A stretch of 62,496 bases of DNA from Chromatium okenii (GTDB lineage: Bacteria > Pseudomonadota > Gammaproteobacteria > Chromatiales > Chromatiaceae): contig NZ_NRRQ01000016.1 of the NCBI RefSeq assembly GCF_016583745.1, positions 1 through 62,496 of the forward strand. The letters are read 5' to 3'. Below the pieces are notes generated by a model, which worked only from the letters and a program-made list of their open reading frames with translations, was not told the origin of the DNA and did no database searches. Positions 41,922 through 52,940 of the stretch are shown here, in pieces. A program made the position numbers and the translations under genes. Every line of letters starts with the position of its first letter. The first letter of the stretch is position 1.

Positions 41922-42968
41922 TTAATTGTGACGTTCTTCTCGTTCGGAATACTGATCTTTGAAGGCTAAAATTTCTGGCAGCGCGTGCATAAACAACGCG
42001 ATTAAATGCGGATCAAAATGACTGCCTGCGCCCTGTTGCAATAATGCAAGCGCCTGTTCTACCGGCCACGCAGGTTTATAAGGACGTACCGAAGTGAGCG
42101 CATCAAACACATCAGCAACGGCGACAATGCGCCCCACTCGCGGAATTGCTTCGCCAGCAAGATGCTGAGGATAACCAGAACCATCCCATTTTTCGTGGTG
42201 CGTTAAAGCGACCACTTGCGCCATTTCCAATAATTCGGAATCACCAGCATCACCAATAATATCCGCACCAATTTGGCAATGCGTTTGAATCGTGACCCAT
42301 TCCGCAGCATCTAATTTGCCGGGCTTTTGTAAAATGGAATCGGGAATGCCAATTTTGCCGATGTCGTGCATTGGCGCAGCATTTAATAACAACGCGGCTT
42401 CGCGCTCACTCATGCCGACGGCGCGTCCTAAAATCTCCGAATAATGGCTCATGCGAATCACATGCAAGCCCGTTTCGTTATCTTTATATTCCGCTGCTCG
42501 CCCCAAACGCCGCACAATTTGCAACTGCGTGTCGTGCAGTTGCGCAGTTTGTTCTTTGACCTGCCGATCTAAGAATTGATTTTGATCGAACAGCGCCAAT
42601 TGCGCCCGCACTCGCGCCTGTACAATCGGCGGGCTAATCGGTTTGGTGATGTAATCGACGGCACCTAATTTGAAGCCGCGTATTTCGTCTTCAATGCCGA
42701 TTTTGGCGGTGATAAAAATAATCGGAATATGGCGGGTGGTGAAATCTTCTTTTAATTGGCGGCAGACTTCGTAACCATCCATGCCGGGCATCATAATATC
42801 AAGCAAAATCATATCCGGCGGCACTTCGGAACGAATAATTTGCAACGCTTTTTCGCCGCGAGTGGCAGCTTTAACGTTATACTCTTCTTTTAAGCTGCCG
42901 ACTAACAAGTCGATATTAGCGGGAGCGTCATCAACCACTAATACGGTTTGGCGTTTATCGGTTGTCAT
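41922..42968 (-). CDS. Receiver-HD-GYP cyclic-di-GMP phosphodiesterase
   Basis: About 348 residues. An N-terminal receiver (ILLDIMMPGMDGYEV, YITKPI) is followed by a short coiled coil and an HD-GYP domain with MHDIGKIGIPD and HHEKWDGSGYP. HD-GYP domains hydrolyse cyclic di-GMP. I chose the ATG at 42968; the frame continues upstream to 43082 but that would overlap lpxK. It opens a minus-strand group with the lone receiver and the hybrid kinase, so the phosphorelay probably controls cyclic-di-GMP breakdown. Confidence 0.88.
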   Translation of the reverse strand: MTTDKRQTVLVVDDAPANIDLLVGSLKEEYNVKAATRGEKALQIIRSEVPPDMILLDIMMPGMDGYEVCRQLKEDFTTRHIPIIFITAKIGIEDEIRGFKLGAVDYITKPISPPIVQARVRAQLALFDQNQFLDRQVKEQTAQLHDTQLQIVRRLGRAAEYKDNETGLHVIRMSHYSEILGRAVGMSEREAALLLNAAPMHDIGKIGIPDSILQKPGKLDAAEWVTIQTHCQIGADIIGDAGDSELLEMAQVVALTHHEKWDGSGYPQHLAGEAIPRVGRIVAVADVFDALTSVRPYKPAWPVEQALALLQQGAGSHFDPHLIALFMHALPEILAFKDQYSEREERHN

Positions 42969-43027
42969 TGGTTTAGCTCGCCCATGTTGATAGACTTCAG
43001 TTTGGCGTATTTTTAACTTTATCACGA

Positions 43028-44059
43028 ATGAATCCAACACCAATCTGGTACGACCAATGTTGTGACGGTATTTCGTTGTCACGCCGTCGTCGCTTTATTA
43101 TTCAGCTACTGAAGTGGTCATTATTACCGCTATCGGTGCTGTATTGCGCGGTGGTGCGGCTGCGGCGCAGCGGCTATCAACGCGGCTGGTTGCACACGAC
43201 GCGGCTGCCAATTCCGGTGCTCGTGATTGGCAATCTCACGGTCGGCGGCACGGGGAAAACGCCGCTGGTGCTGCATTTGGCGCAGCGGCTGCGGGCGCAG
43301 GGCTGGACGCCGGGCATCTTGACGCGAGGTTATGGCGGCGCAGCGCGGCACTGGCCGCAGATGGTCACGGCTGCCAGCGATCCGACGCAGGTCGGTGATG
43401 AGGCGGTGCTGCTGGCGCGGCGCAGCGGCTGCGTGGTGATTGCGGCACCGCAGCGGGTGGCGGCGGGACAATTGGCGTGGCGACATGGCTGCGACATCGT
43501 GCTGACTGATGATGGGTTGCAACATTATCAATTGGCGCGAGATGTGGAGATCGCACTGATTGATGGCGAGCGCGGTTTTGGGAACGGACAGTGTCTGCCG
43601 GCGGGGCCGTTACGCGAGCCGCCCAGCCGGTTGGCGTCGGTCGATTTATTGCTCTATCACGGCGGCAGCGGCGACGGGCTGCACATGCGTTTGCTGGCTG
43701 GCGCGGTGGTGAATGTGCGCCAGCCAGAACTCACGCGCCCGCTCGCTGCTTTTCACGGACAACGAGTGCTGGCGGTGGCGGGGATTGGCAGTCCGGCGCG
43801 ATTTTTTGCGCAATTAACGGCGGCGGGAGTGGCAATTGAGCCGCGCCCTTATCCCGATCATCACCCGTTCACTGCTGCTGAAATTGCGGCGTGGCCGCCG
43901 CTGCCGGTGCTGATGACGGAAAAAGATGCGGTGAAATGTGCGGCGTTTGCGGGCGCAGACCACTGGTTTTTAGCGGTTGCTGCCGAATTAGATGCCGAAT
44001 TCCTCACCCAATTTGATGCCAAGGTCGCCACGCTGCGCCAACTGACAACCAACAACTGA
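43028..44059 (+). CDS. lpxK: Tetraacyldisaccharide 4'-kinase
   Basis: A 343-residue membrane-associated kinase of lipid A synthesis that phosphorylates the 4' position of the tetraacyldisaccharide. The P-loop-like segment GNLTVGGTGKTPLVLHLA is at residues 68-85, and ILTRGYGG and DIVLTDDGLQHY follow. A membrane-seeking segment lies near residues 28-42. kdsB follows after 12 bases. The last codons (RQLTTNN) come from the dispersed repeat. Confidence 0.93.
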   Translation: MNPTPIWYDQCCDGISLSRRRRFIIQLLKWSLLPLSVLYCAVVRLRRSGYQRGWLHTTRLPIPVLVIGNLTVGGTGKTPLVLHLAQRLRAQGWTPGILTRGYGGAARHWPQMVTAASDPTQVGDEAVLLARRSGCVVIAAPQRVAAGQLAWRHGCDIVLTDDGLQHYQLARDVEIALIDGERGFGNGQCLPAGPLREPPSRLASVDLLLYHGGSGDGLHMRLLAGAVVNVRQPELTRPLAAFHGQRVLAVAGIGSPARFFAQLTAAGVAIEPRPYPDHHPFTAAEIAAWPPLPVLMTEKDAVKCAAFAGADHWFLAVAAELDAEFLTQFDAKVATLRQLTTNN

Positions 44060-44066
44060 CAACTGA
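44038..44066. repeat. Dispersed GTCAGTT repeat at the end of lpxK, copy 12
   Basis: CAACTGACAACCAACAACTG then ACAACTG. It encodes the lpxK C-terminus and lies just before the kdsB start. Confidence 0.65.
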
Positions 44067-44071
44067 AAAAA

Positions 44072-44848
44072 ATGATTGATTTCAACGTCGTGATTCCCGC
44101 CCGTTTTGCTTCCACCCGCTTGCCCGGTAAACCGCTGCGCGAGCTGGCGGGGCAGCCGATGATCGCCCACGTCGCCGCACGAGCGCGAGCCAGCGGCGCT
44201 GCGCAAGTGCTTGTTGCCACTGACGATCTGCGCATTGTGGCGGCCTGCACCGAGCGCGACATCGCCGTGCTGTTGACGGCGGAGACGCACCGCAGCGGCA
44301 CGGATCGGGTGGCGGAGGTGATTGACCGCTGCGGCTGGGCGGAGGCGCAGATCGTGGTCAACGTGCAGGGCGATGAGCCGTGCCTGCCGCCGGAGTTGAT
44401 TCAACAAGTGGCGGCAGAATTGGCGGCGCATCCCGAAGCGGCGCTGGCGACGCTGGCATTTCCGCTGACGGATCGCGCCGATTTGTTTGATCCCAACGTG
44501 GTCAAGGTCGTCACCGATGCGCGGGGGCGAGCGCAGTATTTTTCGCGGGCGCCGCTGCCTTGGCACCGCGATGATTTTGCCGCTGCCGCTGCGACCGATC
44601 CGTTGCCAGCCGCGACGCCATTTCTGCGCCATATCGGGCTATACGCCTATCGCGCTGGGTTTTTGCAGCAATTTGTGAAATGGGCACCGGCACCTTTGGA
44701 AGAAGCGGAAGCATTGGAACAATTGCGGGCGCTGTGGCACGGCGCGGTGATTCAAGTTGGCATTGCGCGGATTGCGCCGGGAATTGGCGTGGATACCGCA
44801 GCGGATTTAGCAGCGGCGGCGGAGTTATTGCAGCGCAGTGATTTTTAA
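44072..44848 (+). CDS. kdsB: 3-deoxy-manno-octulosonate cytidylyltransferase
   Basis: A 258-residue CMP-KDO synthetase that activates KDO for attachment to lipid A. The start [17 protein letters not shown] is diagnostic, followed by [20 protein letters not shown] and VVNVQGDEP. Standard length. It sits directly after lpxK, a common pairing. Confidence 0.94.
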   Translation: MIDFNVVIPARFASTRLPGKPLRELAGQPMIAHVAARARASGAAQVLVATDDLRIVAACTERDIAVLLTAETHRSGTDRVAEVIDRCGWAEAQIVVNVQGDEPCLPPELIQQVAAELAAHPEAALATLAFPLTDRADLFDPNVVKVVTDARGRAQYFSRAPLPWHRDDFAAAAATDPLPAATPFLRHIGLYAYRAGFLQQFVKWAPAPLEEAEALEQLRALWHGAVIQVGIARIAPGIGVDTAADLAAAAELLQRSDF

Positions 44849-44939
44849 TGAGTGAGCAGTGAGCAGTAAAATGTAAGCACGCAGTGATATGGTTTATTAT
44901 TGAGCCTGTCATTTTTAATCAACCGGAGAATGAATAACG

Positions 44940-46193
44940 ATGTTTGACCAAAATATGAATTTGAGTGTGACCGATCCGCAATTGTGGGCAGCGATGCAGA
45001 ATGAAGCGCAGCGCCAAGAAGAACACGTTGAATTGATTGCATCAGAGAATTACACCAGTCCGGCGGTGATGCAGGCGCAAGGGAGCGTATTAACGAATAA
45101 ATACGCCGAGGGTTATCCCAGCAAACGCTATTACGGCGGCTGTGAATTTGTTGATGTCGCCGAACAATTAGCGATTGATCGTGCCAAGCAATTGTTTGGT
45201 GCCGAGTATGCCAATGTGCAGCCGCATTCTGGTTCACAAGCCAATGCCGCAGTATTTATGGCGCTGTGCAATGCAGGCGATACAATTTTGGGCATGAGTT
45301 TGGCGCACGGTGGGCATTTAACGCACGGTGCAAAACCGAACTTTTCTGGCAAATTGTATAACGCCGTGCAATACGGTTTGAATCCAGAGACTGGCGAAAT
45401 TGATTATGAAGAAGTGGCGCGGCTGGCGCTGGAACATCGCCCGCGCATGATGATTGCCGGCTTTTCTGCGTATTCGCGGATCGTGAATTGGCAACGTTTC
45501 CGCGAGATTGCCGACAGCGTGGGCGCATATTTATTGGTGGATATGGCGCACGTTGCCGGTTTAGTCGCAGCCGGCGTATATCCAAGTCCGGTGCAGATTG
45601 CGGATGTGACGACCACAACAACGCATAAAACCCTGCGCGGCCCGCGTGGTGGTTTGATTCTCGCCAAAGCCAATGCCGAGATTGAAAAAAAGCTGAATTC
45701 AGTTGTATTTCCGGGAATTCAAGGCGGCCCGTTAATGCACGTCATCGCCGCGAAAGCCGTCGCTTTCAAAGAGGCATTAGAACCGAGCTTCAAAACCTAT
45801 CAAGAACAGGTGGTGCGCAATGCGCAGATCATGGCAGAGGTTTTTATGGCGCGGGGCTATGATGTGGTTTCTGGTGGCACCGACGATCATTTGTTTTTGG
45901 TCAGTTTTATCAATCAAGGATTGACTGGAAAAGATGTCGATGCGTGGTTGGGGGCGGCGAATATCACGGTGAATAAAAACGCCGTGCCTAATGATCCACA
46001 ATCGCCATTTGTCACCAGCGGCATTCGGATTGGCACGCCAGCGATGACGACACGCGGTTTTAATGGTGCGGAAGCGCGAGAATTGGCGGGCTGGATGTGC
46101 GATCTGATTGATGCGCGAGGCGATGCAGCAGTGATTGCAACGATAAAAGCGCAGGTGCTGGCGCTGTGCCAACGGTTTCCGGTGTACGGATAA
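44940..46193 (+). CDS. glyA: Serine hydroxymethyltransferase
   Basis: A 417-residue PLP enzyme that interconverts serine and glycine and charges tetrahydrofolate. [20 protein letters not shown], the PLP Lys in [14 protein letters not shown] (about 230) and GTPAMTTRG are present. GGAG lies before the ATG. Gene order with nrdR and ribD downstream is typical of gammaproteobacteria, with a chemoreceptor gene inserted between here. Confidence 0.96.
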   Translation: MFDQNMNLSVTDPQLWAAMQNEAQRQEEHVELIASENYTSPAVMQAQGSVLTNKYAEGYPSKRYYGGCEFVDVAEQLAIDRAKQLFGAEYANVQPHSGSQANAAVFMALCNAGDTILGMSLAHGGHLTHGAKPNFSGKLYNAVQYGLNPETGEIDYEEVARLALEHRPRMMIAGFSAYSRIVNWQRFREIADSVGAYLLVDMAHVAGLVAAGVYPSPVQIADVTTTTTHKTLRGPRGGLILAKANAEIEKKLNSVVFPGIQGGPLMHVIAAKAVAFKEALEPSFKTYQEQVVRNAQIMAEVFMARGYDVVSGGTDDHLFLVSFINQGLTGKDVDAWLGAANITVNKNAVPNDPQSPFVTSGIRIGTPAMTTRGFNGAEARELAGWMCDLIDARGDAAVIATIKAQVLALCQRFPVYG

Positions 46194-46212
46194 TGCAATA
46201 AACGTCAGCGCA

Positions 46213-46240
46213 TTGACTGACAACTGACAACTGACAACTA
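46213..46240. repeat. Dispersed GTCAGTT repeat, copy 13
   Basis: Three head-to-tail CTGACAA units after glyA, without an opposite arm. Confidence 0.55.
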
Positions 46241-46318
46241 AAAACCGATCACTAAAAACCAACGCCGCCGGCACTCCCGGCGGTGATAGGTGAATAAGAA
46301 AAAGACGAGGGGATGTTG

Positions 46319-47953
46319 ATGCTTTCTTGGTTAAACAATCTGCGGGTGAAGCATAAATTTTGGTTAATGACTACATTATCTGTGCTGGGAATGCTCGCGC
46401 TCGGTGCGCAGGCGCTGATCGAATTGCGCTATAATTTACTCGAAGATCGTAAAGTCAAAACGCAGCATGTGGTTGAAACCGCGCATCATGTATTTAATTA
46501 CTTTCATGCGCAGGAAACAGCAGGGAAAATGACGCGCCCAGAAGCGCAACAAGCCGCAATTGCGCTGATTAAAACCTTGCGTTATGGCAGCGACGGTTAT
46601 TTCTGGATCAATGATATGAGTCCGCGCATGATCATGCACCCGACAAATCCTAAACTGGATGGTCAGGATGTGAGTCAAAACGCAGATCCAAATGGTAAAC
46701 GGCTATTTATTGCTTTTATTGACACGGTGAAACAACGCAATGCAGGTTTTGTTGATTATCTGTGGCCAAAACCCGGTCACGCGCATCCCGTCGCTAAAAC
46801 GTCTTATGTGATGGGATTTGCGCCTTGGGGCTGGATCATCGGCTCCGGGCTTTATCTTGATGATATTGATGCCATTTTCTGGCTTCATGCCGAGCATTTA
46901 GGGCTGGGCATTGCGGCAATTGTGGCGGTGTTGCTGGCGTTATCGCTGCTGATTCTCGCCACCCTGACCGGTCCGCTCGGCAAGCTGCGCGAGGTGATTG
47001 GCGCGGTGCGCGATAGCGGCAATCTCAGTCATCGCGCCAGCATTCGTCAGGACGATGAAGTTGGCATCATGGCCGGCGCGTTTGATACGTTATTGGAGCG
47101 TTTTCAACAGTTTATCAGCGATGTGCGCGGCGTGATGCACGCGCTCACCAACGCCGGTCAGCGCCTCAAACAGTTGACGGAAGAAAATGATCGTGAAGTG
47201 GTGCGGGCGCAGGCGCGAACTTCGGCGATGACGACGGCGATTCAAGACATGACGCACACGGTGGCGCAGGTGGCGCAGGATGCAACGGCAGCGGCAGATG
47301 CGGCGCAGTTGGCGGAACAGGAAACCGCCACCGGGCGCAAGGTGGTTGATGCCACGCTGACGGCGATTGATGCGCTGGCGCTGGAAATCGACGCGGCGAC
47401 GCAGGTGATTCAGCAGTTGTCCACTGACAGCGAGAACATCGGCAAGGTGTTGGAGGTGATTCGCAGCGTTGCGGGGCAAACCAATTTGCTGGCGCTCAAC
47501 GCGGCGATTGAAGCCGCTCGCGCTGGTGAGCAGGGACGCGGGTTTGCGGTGGTCGCCGATGAAGTGCGGACGCTGGCGAGTCGGACGCAGGAATCGACCC
47601 GCGATATTCAGCAGATTATTGAAACCTTGCAGCAGCGGTGTCAGGAAGCGGTGCGGGCGATGGCCAGTAGTCGCGGGCAATCGCAGGTCAGCGTGGAGCA
47701 GGCAACGCAAGCGGGCGTTTCACTCGCCACCATTACTGAAGCCGTCGCGCAAATCAGTTCGATGAATTCACGCATTGCTAATACAGCGGAAGAACAAAGC
47801 GCAATGGTGGAAGATATTAACCACAATTTGCGCGATATTGCGTTGGAAATTTCCCGCTCGGCTGCTTGCGCACATCGCACCACAGATGCTGGTGATGAAT
47901 TGCGCGATTTGGCGCAGACGCTTGAATTAAAAATGCAACGATTTTATCAATAA
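46319..47953 (+). CDS. Methyl-accepting chemotaxis protein with single Cache domain
   Basis: About 544 residues. Two membrane helices (about 15-35 and 190-215) enclose a periplasmic sCache_2 domain with [14 protein letters not shown] and [19 protein letters not shown] domain follows and then the signalling domain with the tip [20 protein letters not shown]. Such receptors sense small carboxylates or similar ligands. The GAGGGG before the ATG at 46319 favours that start over 46313. It interrupts the usual glyA-nrdR neighbourhood. Confidence 0.88.
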   Translation: MLSWLNNLRVKHKFWLMTTLSVLGMLALGAQALIELRYNLLEDRKVKTQHVVETAHHVFNYFHAQETAGKMTRPEAQQAAIALIKTLRYGSDGYFWINDMSPRMIMHPTNPKLDGQDVSQNADPNGKRLFIAFIDTVKQRNAGFVDYLWPKPGHAHPVAKTSYVMGFAPWGWIIGSGLYLDDIDAIFWLHAEHLGLGIAAIVAVLLALSLLILATLTGPLGKLREVIGAVRDSGNLSHRASIRQDDEVGIMAGAFDTLLERFQQFISDVRGVMHALTNAGQRLKQLTEENDREVVRAQARTSAMTTAIQDMTHTVAQVAQDATAAADAAQLAEQETATGRKVVDATLTAIDALALEIDAATQVIQQLSTDSENIGKVLEVIRSVAGQTNLLALNAAIEAARAGEQGRGFAVVADEVRTLASRTQESTRDIQQIIETLQQRCQEAVRAMASSRGQSQVSVEQATQAGVSLATITEAVAQISSMNSRIANTAEEQSAMVEDINHNLRDIALEISRSAACAHRTTDAGDELRDLAQTLELKMQRFYQ

Positions 47954-48068
47954 CACAGTGAATGATTGAATAATTGGAATCGAATGCCTGAGTTAATGCT
48001 GTATCCCGTTTGGCACTGTCACATTTTGCTCGCAACGCTTCGCGGCGCTGCGGCTGGCGGTTGATCTC

Positions 48069-48581
48069 ATGCGCTGCCCCTTCTGCGGTACCCAAGACAC
48101 CAAAGTGGTTGATTCGCGCTTAGTTGGCGAAGGCGAACAGGTGCGACGGCGGCGGCAGTGCGCGGGCTGTAAAGAACGGTTTACGACCTATGAAGCCGCC
48201 GAACTCAATTTGCCGCGCATCGTTAAACGCGATGGCAGTCGGGTGCCGTTTGATATTCGCAAATTGCGCTCCGGTATGTTGCGGGCTTTAGAAAAACGCC
48301 CGATTAGCACTGCGCAAATTGAGCAAGCCTTGTCGCACATTCAGCATCGGTTGATGTCGGGCGGAGAATGTGAAGTGTCATCTATCTGGATTGGAGAATT
48401 GGCGATGAGTGAATTGTGCCAAATTGATCAGGTGGCTTATCTGCGCTTTGCTTCGGTTTATCGCAAATTTGCGGATGTCAATGCGTTCCGCGATGAAATT
48501 GCCCGTCTGGAGCGCCAGCCCGGCTGTGATTTCAGTGAGCAACAATTGGATTTATTTATTGATGCGGAGCCAAGCATTTAA
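48069..48581 (+). CDS. nrdR: Transcriptional repressor NrdR
   Basis: A 170-residue regulator of ribonucleotide reductase genes. The zinc ribbon has [15 protein letters not shown] and [12 protein letters not shown] in the first 35 residues, followed by an ATP-cone (about 49-139) with [13 protein letters not shown]. The stop overlaps the ribD start (TAATG). Confidence 0.95.
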   Translation: MRCPFCGTQDTKVVDSRLVGEGEQVRRRRQCAGCKERFTTYEAAELNLPRIVKRDGSRVPFDIRKLRSGMLRALEKRPISTAQIEQALSHIQHRLMSGGECEVSSIWIGELAMSELCQIDQVAYLRFASVYRKFADVNAFRDEIARLERQPGCDFSEQQLDLFIDAEPSI

Positions 48582-49702
48582 TGAATACGCGGGTCGATTA
48601 CGAACATTTAGCGCGTGCTCTGCAATTGGCGGAGCGCGGGCGCTATACCACTGCGCCCAATCCGTGCGTCGGCTGCGTGCTGGCGCAGGGCGAGCGGGTG
48701 GTGGGCGAAGGGTGGCATCACCGCGCTGGTGAACCACACGCCGAGCGGTTGGCGCTGGCACAAGCTGGCACGGCGGCGTGGGGCGCAACTGCGTATGTGA
48801 CGCTGGAACCGTGTTGCCATCATGGGCGCACTCCGCCCTGCACTGAGGCGTTGCTGGCAGCGGGAGTGACGCGGGTGGTGGGGGCGATGACTGATCCTAA
48901 TCCGCTGGTGGCCGGACAGGGTTTTGCGCAATTGCGCCAAGCGGGTATCGCGGTGGAAGTGGGGCTGCTGGAGACGCAGGCGCGGGCGCTCAATCGTGGG
49001 TTTATCAAACGGATGGAGCTGGGATTGCCGCTGGTGCGCTGCAAATTGGCGGCGAGTTTGGACGGGCGCACGGCGCTGGCAAATGGCGATAGTCAGTGGA
49101 TTACGTCGGACGCGGCGCGGCGCGATGTGCAGCGGCTGCGGGCGAGCAGTTCTGCGATTGTGACCGGCATCGGCACTGTGTTGGTGGACAATCCGAGCCT
49201 GAATGTGCGCCTGAGTGCGACCGAATTGCCGGGCATGGCGGCAGATGAGGCGGTGCGCCAGCCGCTGCGGGTGGTGGTCGATAGCCATTGGCGGCTGCCG
49301 CTGAATGCGCGATTGCTGCGGTTGCCGGGTGAGACGCTGGTGGTTGGTTGCGCCGATGCGCCTAAGCGGATGGCGGCGCTGCAAGCGGTGGGGGCGCAGG
49401 TTTATCGTTGCGCTGCGCACGAGGGGCGGGTGGATTTAACGGCGTTAATGCGCGAGCTGGCGCAGCGCGGAATTAACGAGGTGTTATTAGAAACTGGCGC
49501 GACTTTAGCTGGCGCGATGCTGGCGGCAGAATTGATTGATGAATTGGTGTTGTATTTAGCGCCGCATATTATGGGCGACATGGCGCTGGGTTTATTTCAA
49601 TTGCCGCAGTTAATGACGATGAACGAGCGAGTGGCATTCACATTTATCGAAGTGCGGCAGATTGGGGTGGATGTGCGGATTGTGGCGCGACCACTGTTTT
49701 AA
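48581..49702 (+). CDS. ribD: Bifunctional riboflavin biosynthesis deaminase/reductase
   Basis: A 373-residue two-domain enzyme. The N-terminal deaminase has PNPCVGCVL, PHAERLAL and the zinc site LEPCCHHGRTPPC. The C-terminal reductase has KLAASLDGRTAL, SQWITSDAAR and TGIGTVLVDNP. It carries out steps 2 and 3 of the riboflavin pathway. No ribE follows; a terminator ends the operon. Confidence 0.94.
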   Translation: MNTRVDYEHLARALQLAERGRYTTAPNPCVGCVLAQGERVVGEGWHHRAGEPHAERLALAQAGTAAWGATAYVTLEPCCHHGRTPPCTEALLAAGVTRVVGAMTDPNPLVAGQGFAQLRQAGIAVEVGLLETQARALNRGFIKRMELGLPLVRCKLAASLDGRTALANGDSQWITSDAARRDVQRLRASSSAIVTGIGTVLVDNPSLNVRLSATELPGMAADEAVRQPLRVVVDSHWRLPLNARLLRLPGETLVVGCADAPKRMAALQAVGAQVYRCAAHEGRVDLTALMRELAQRGINEVLLETGATLAGAMLAAELIDELVLYLAPHIMGDMALGLFQLPQLMTMNERVAFTFIEVRQIGVDVRIVARPLF

Positions 49703-49708
49703 TTTTAG

Positions 49709-49734
49709 CGCCCCGTTGATTGGGGGCTTTTTTA
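49709..49734. terminator. Terminator between ribD and the RTX gene
   Basis: GCCCC and GGGGGC pair around GTTGATT, followed by TTTTTT on the plus strand. It ends the nrdR-ribD operon. Confidence 0.8.
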
Positions 49735-49791
49735 TGAGTTGTTTGTTATCAATCCTTTAGCGCACAACAAATCATTGCGTAAATCACCATA

Positions 49792-52700
49792 TCAAATCAC
49801 CACAAAATCTGCTGCTGTGAGCGTTGCGCCAATACCAAGAATGACAAAGGTAACAGCGGGACTCGCGCCTGCTCCATCGGCATCATAGGCAACCGCACCA
49901 GAACTGGTGTTGTAGAGAATGCGATCATCCGCATCGTGGGCATTGCCGCTGGCGCTGGCATAAAAGTTTGCTGCGGCAAGTGTGGCGGTCGGCTTCAGTT
50001 GCGTGAATATGGCGCAATCAAGTTGGATGCTGTCATCAACGGCTTTGAAGTCGGTGATTCGATCCACGTTGGCTGCGCCCAGCGCAGTGTCAAATTGAAA
50101 GCTATCGCGGCCAGCGCCACCAGTGAGCGTGTCATTACCCGCGCCACCACTGAGCACATTTGCGCCAGCCCCGCCAATCAAGGTGTTATCCAATACATTG
50201 CCGGTGAGATTGGCGCTGCTGTTGGCGTTGATGCGTCCGTTTTCCACATTGAGCGGCACCGTGTACGCCGCTAGTCCGCTGTAAACCGTATCTATTCCGC
50301 CGCTGGCGCTCGTTTCGACGACTAAATCTCCAGCATTATCAATGTAGTAAATATCAGCGCCGTCGCGCCCAATCAGCACATCCGCGCCGCGATTGCCAGT
50401 GAGGATGTTGGCGGCAGCAGTGCCAATGAGAATGTCGTCGTGATGAGAACCAGTCAGATTTTCGATATTGCGCAGGGTGTCGGTGCCAGAACCGCCGGTC
50501 TCTTGGGCGCTGCCAATGGCTAAATTGACCGTGACTGCTGCGGTGGCGTCTACATAAGAAACCGTATCAATGCCAGCATCGCCGTCGAGGATATTGTCAC
50601 CAGCTCCGGCAGTGAGGACGTTAGCCAGCGCATTGCCGATGAGATTGGCGCTGCCGCTGGCGCTGATGCGTCCGTTTTCTACATTCGCGGTCAGGGTGTA
50701 CGCCGTCAGTGCGCTGTTGACCGTATCGACACCGCCGCTGGTTTTAGCGTTGGTTTCCGTCACGGTGTCGCCAGCATCGCGCACCCAATACACATCAGTG
50801 CCATCGCCGCCGAGCAGGTTGTCGTTGCCAGCGCCACCATCGAGCGTGTCATTGCCCGCCAAGCCGTTGATGACATCGTCGCCACCAGTGCCGACTAAGT
50901 TGTTGTTACCTGCAGTGCCATTGATCGCGTTGTTCGGGGCGGTGATGGTGAATTGGAAGGTGTCAGATGCAATGTTGCTGTAGCTATCGCGAGCGGTGAT
51001 GGTCAAATTAAGAACACCAACATCCAATGGGTCAGGAGTTCCGCTTAGGACGCCGGTTTTAGAATCAATTGATAACCAAGGCGGCAGCGCGAGACCATCG
51101 GCATCGCTCAAACTGTAAATCAGCGGTTCTTTGTCAGGGTCGGTAAACGCATCGTTGGGCAAAGTGAACGTAAAAAGTGCGTTAGCAATAACAGTTTTAT
51201 CTGGCAGATTATTCGCGTTGAATAACCCGTCATCGCTCGGAATGATCGCCACCGAAAGACTATCAGTCACACTTTTTGTGCCGCTGCTGTTGCCGTCGTT
51301 AAATATCCAATCGATGCGAATAAAAGCAGGGGACACATCTGAAATAGACATGCAACCGTAGATGAAACTGCTGAGGACTTGATTTACTTGCACTTGCGTT
51401 GCGCCAGCACTGAAGGTCAAGGTCAATTTTCCGCCGCTGTTAGTCGTGACGCGGCCGACGGTGATGCCGTCTACCGAAAAATAATGCCCTTCATCAAGTA
51501 CCGATAGGCTAGAAGAAAACACGTCGTCAGCATTTGCGCCACCGTGACGTTGTAGTGTGATGCTAGAACCAGCGTAATCATCTTTGGCGGCAAGCTCGGC
51601 ATCGAAGATGTGAACTGAAGTATCTAATGGCGTTGTTGCAGAAGGGTACAACTGGTTTTCAGTGTACACGGGGATGCTATCAAGCGTGTTGCCGCCAAAA
51701 CTGGTATCTAGGCTGCCGTTGGCGTTGTATCGAGCAAGGGCGAAATCGCTGTTACTGTTTCCTGCCACCAGAATCTTGCCGTCGGTTTGTACAGTTACGC
51801 TGTAGCCACAACTACTTGAATAGTTGCCAAAATCGGTGGTGATTTTGCCGTCGCCGTCAAAGCTGGCATCTAAGCTGCCATTCGTGTTGTAGCGAGCGAG
51901 AGCAAAATCGTAACTATTGCCTCCAGCCACCAGAATCTTGCCGTCGGTTTGTAAGGTGACGCTGTAGCCGGAATCATACCCATCAAAATCGGTAGTGACT
52001 TCGCCGTCGCCGCCAAAGCTGGTATCTAAGCTGCCGTTGGCGTTGTAACGAGCGATAGCAAAATCGTAACTATTGCCTCCAGCCACCAGAATCTTGCCGT
52101 CGGTTTGTAAGGTGACGCTGTAGCCGGAATCGCCACTGTTCCAGTATCCATCACCACCAAAATCGGTAGTGACCTTTCCATCGCCGTCAAAGCTGGCATC
52201 TAAACTGCCGTCAGTGTTGTAGCGAGCGACAGCAAAATCGTAACTGCTGCTTCCAGTCACCAGAATTTTACCGTCGGTTTGTACGGTCACGCTCTGACCA
52301 GAACTACCGTAGGCGCCACCGAAATTAGTAACAATCTTGCCGTCATCATCAAAGCTGGTATCTAAGCTGCCATCTATGTTGTAGCGGGCGAGGGCAAAAT
52401 CTGAATCACTACTTCCAGCTACCAAAATCTTGCCGTCTTTTTGCACGGTTACGCTGTAGCCGTTGCCACTAAAATCAGTCGTGACCTTGCCGTCACCGTC
52501 AAAGCTACTATCCAAGCTGCCGTCAGTGTTGTAGCGAGCGAGAGCAAAGTTGTTGCTACTGGTTCCAGCTACCAGAATCTTGCCGTCTTTTTGCAGAGTC
52601 ACGCTATAGCCGGAATCGTAACCTCCGCCAAAATCAGTAATAACACCACCAAAGCTGCTATCTAAACTGCCATCAGTGTTATAGCGAACAAGGGCAAAAT

Positions 52701-52884
52701 CGGAACCACTGCTTCCCGCCACCAAAATCTTGCCGTCGGTTTGTATCGCTACGCTCCGACCGCTACCGCTACCAAAGCTCGTGATTACCTTGCCGGTTTC
52801 CTCCTCGTTAAACGTTGGCGCAGTATTCACTGCCGCTGCTTCGGCAATACGATTGGCGTCGAGCGTGATTGAATCATCTGTCAT
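49792..52884 (-). CDS. RTX protein with delta-60 repeats, Ig-like and hemolysin-type repeats
   Basis: A 1030-residue protein, probably secreted by a type I system. Seven delta-60 repeats (consensus SVTLQTDGKILVAG..DFALARYNTDGSLD) occupy residues about 20-400. A cadherin/Ig-like region (LPPWLSIDSKTGVLSGTPD) lies near 590-650. RTX calcium-binding nonapeptides follow (GNDTLDGGAGNDNLLGG, GGAGNDTLTGGAGRDSF). No N-terminal signal peptide is present, and the C-terminus is hydrophobic and acidic as in type I signals. No secretion genes are nearby. I start at ATG 52884 (MTDDSITLD); the open frame continues into a CRISPR repeat. DNA of the delta-60 repeats is near-identical between copies. Confidence 0.82.
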   Translation of the reverse strand: MTDDSITLDANRIAEAAAVNTAPTFNEEETGKVITSFGSGSGRSVAIQTDGKILVAGSSGSDFALVRYNTDGSLDSSFGGVITDFGGGYDSGYSVTLQKDGKILVAGTSSNNFALARYNTDGSLDSSFDGDGKVTTDFSGNGYSVTVQKDGKILVAGSSDSDFALARYNIDGSLDTSFDDDGKIVTNFGGAYGSSGQSVTVQTDGKILVTGSSSYDFAVARYNTDGSLDASFDGDGKVTTDFGGDGYWNSGDSGYSVTLQTDGKILVAGGNSYDFAIARYNANGSLDTSFGGDGEVTTDFDGYDSGYSVTLQTDGKILVAGGNSYDFALARYNTNGSLDASFDGDGKITTDFGNYSSSCGYSVTVQTDGKILVAGNSNSDFALARYNANGSLDTSFGGNTLDSIPVYTENQLYPSATTPLDTSVHIFDAELAAKDDYAGSSITLQRHGGANADDVFSSSLSVLDEGHYFSVDGITVGRVTTNSGGKLTLTFSAGATQVQVNQVLSSFIYGCMSISDVSPAFIRIDWIFNDGNSSGTKSVTDSLSVAIIPSDDGLFNANNLPDKTVIANALFTFTLPNDAFTDPDKEPLIYSLSDADGLALPPWLSIDSKTGVLSGTPDPLDVGVLNLTITARDSYSNIASDTFQFTITAPNNAINGTAGNNNLVGTGGDDVINGLAGNDTLDGGAGNDNLLGGDGTDVYWVRDAGDTVTETNAKTSGGVDTVNSALTAYTLTANVENGRISASGSANLIGNALANVLTAGAGDNILDGDAGIDTVSYVDATAAVTVNLAIGSAQETGGSGTDTLRNIENLTGSHHDDILIGTAAANILTGNRGADVLIGRDGADIYYIDNAGDLVVETSASGGIDTVYSGLAAYTVPLNVENGRINANSSANLTGNVLDNTLIGGAGANVLSGGAGNDTLTGGAGRDSFQFDTALGAANVDRITDFKAVDDSIQLDCAIFTQLKPTATLAAANFYASASGNAHDADDRILYNTSSGAVAYDADGAGASPAVTFVILGIGATLTAADFVVI

Positions 52885-52940
52885 TGTCTGGTTTTCTTTA
52901 AATCTGGATATATGATTAATTATAGGCACTAAGATCGAAA

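Noticed and set aside
44848-44880. Short GTGAGCAGTGAGCAGT tandem after kdsB
   Set aside because: It is two units only and has no inverted partner; not enough to call a repeat element.
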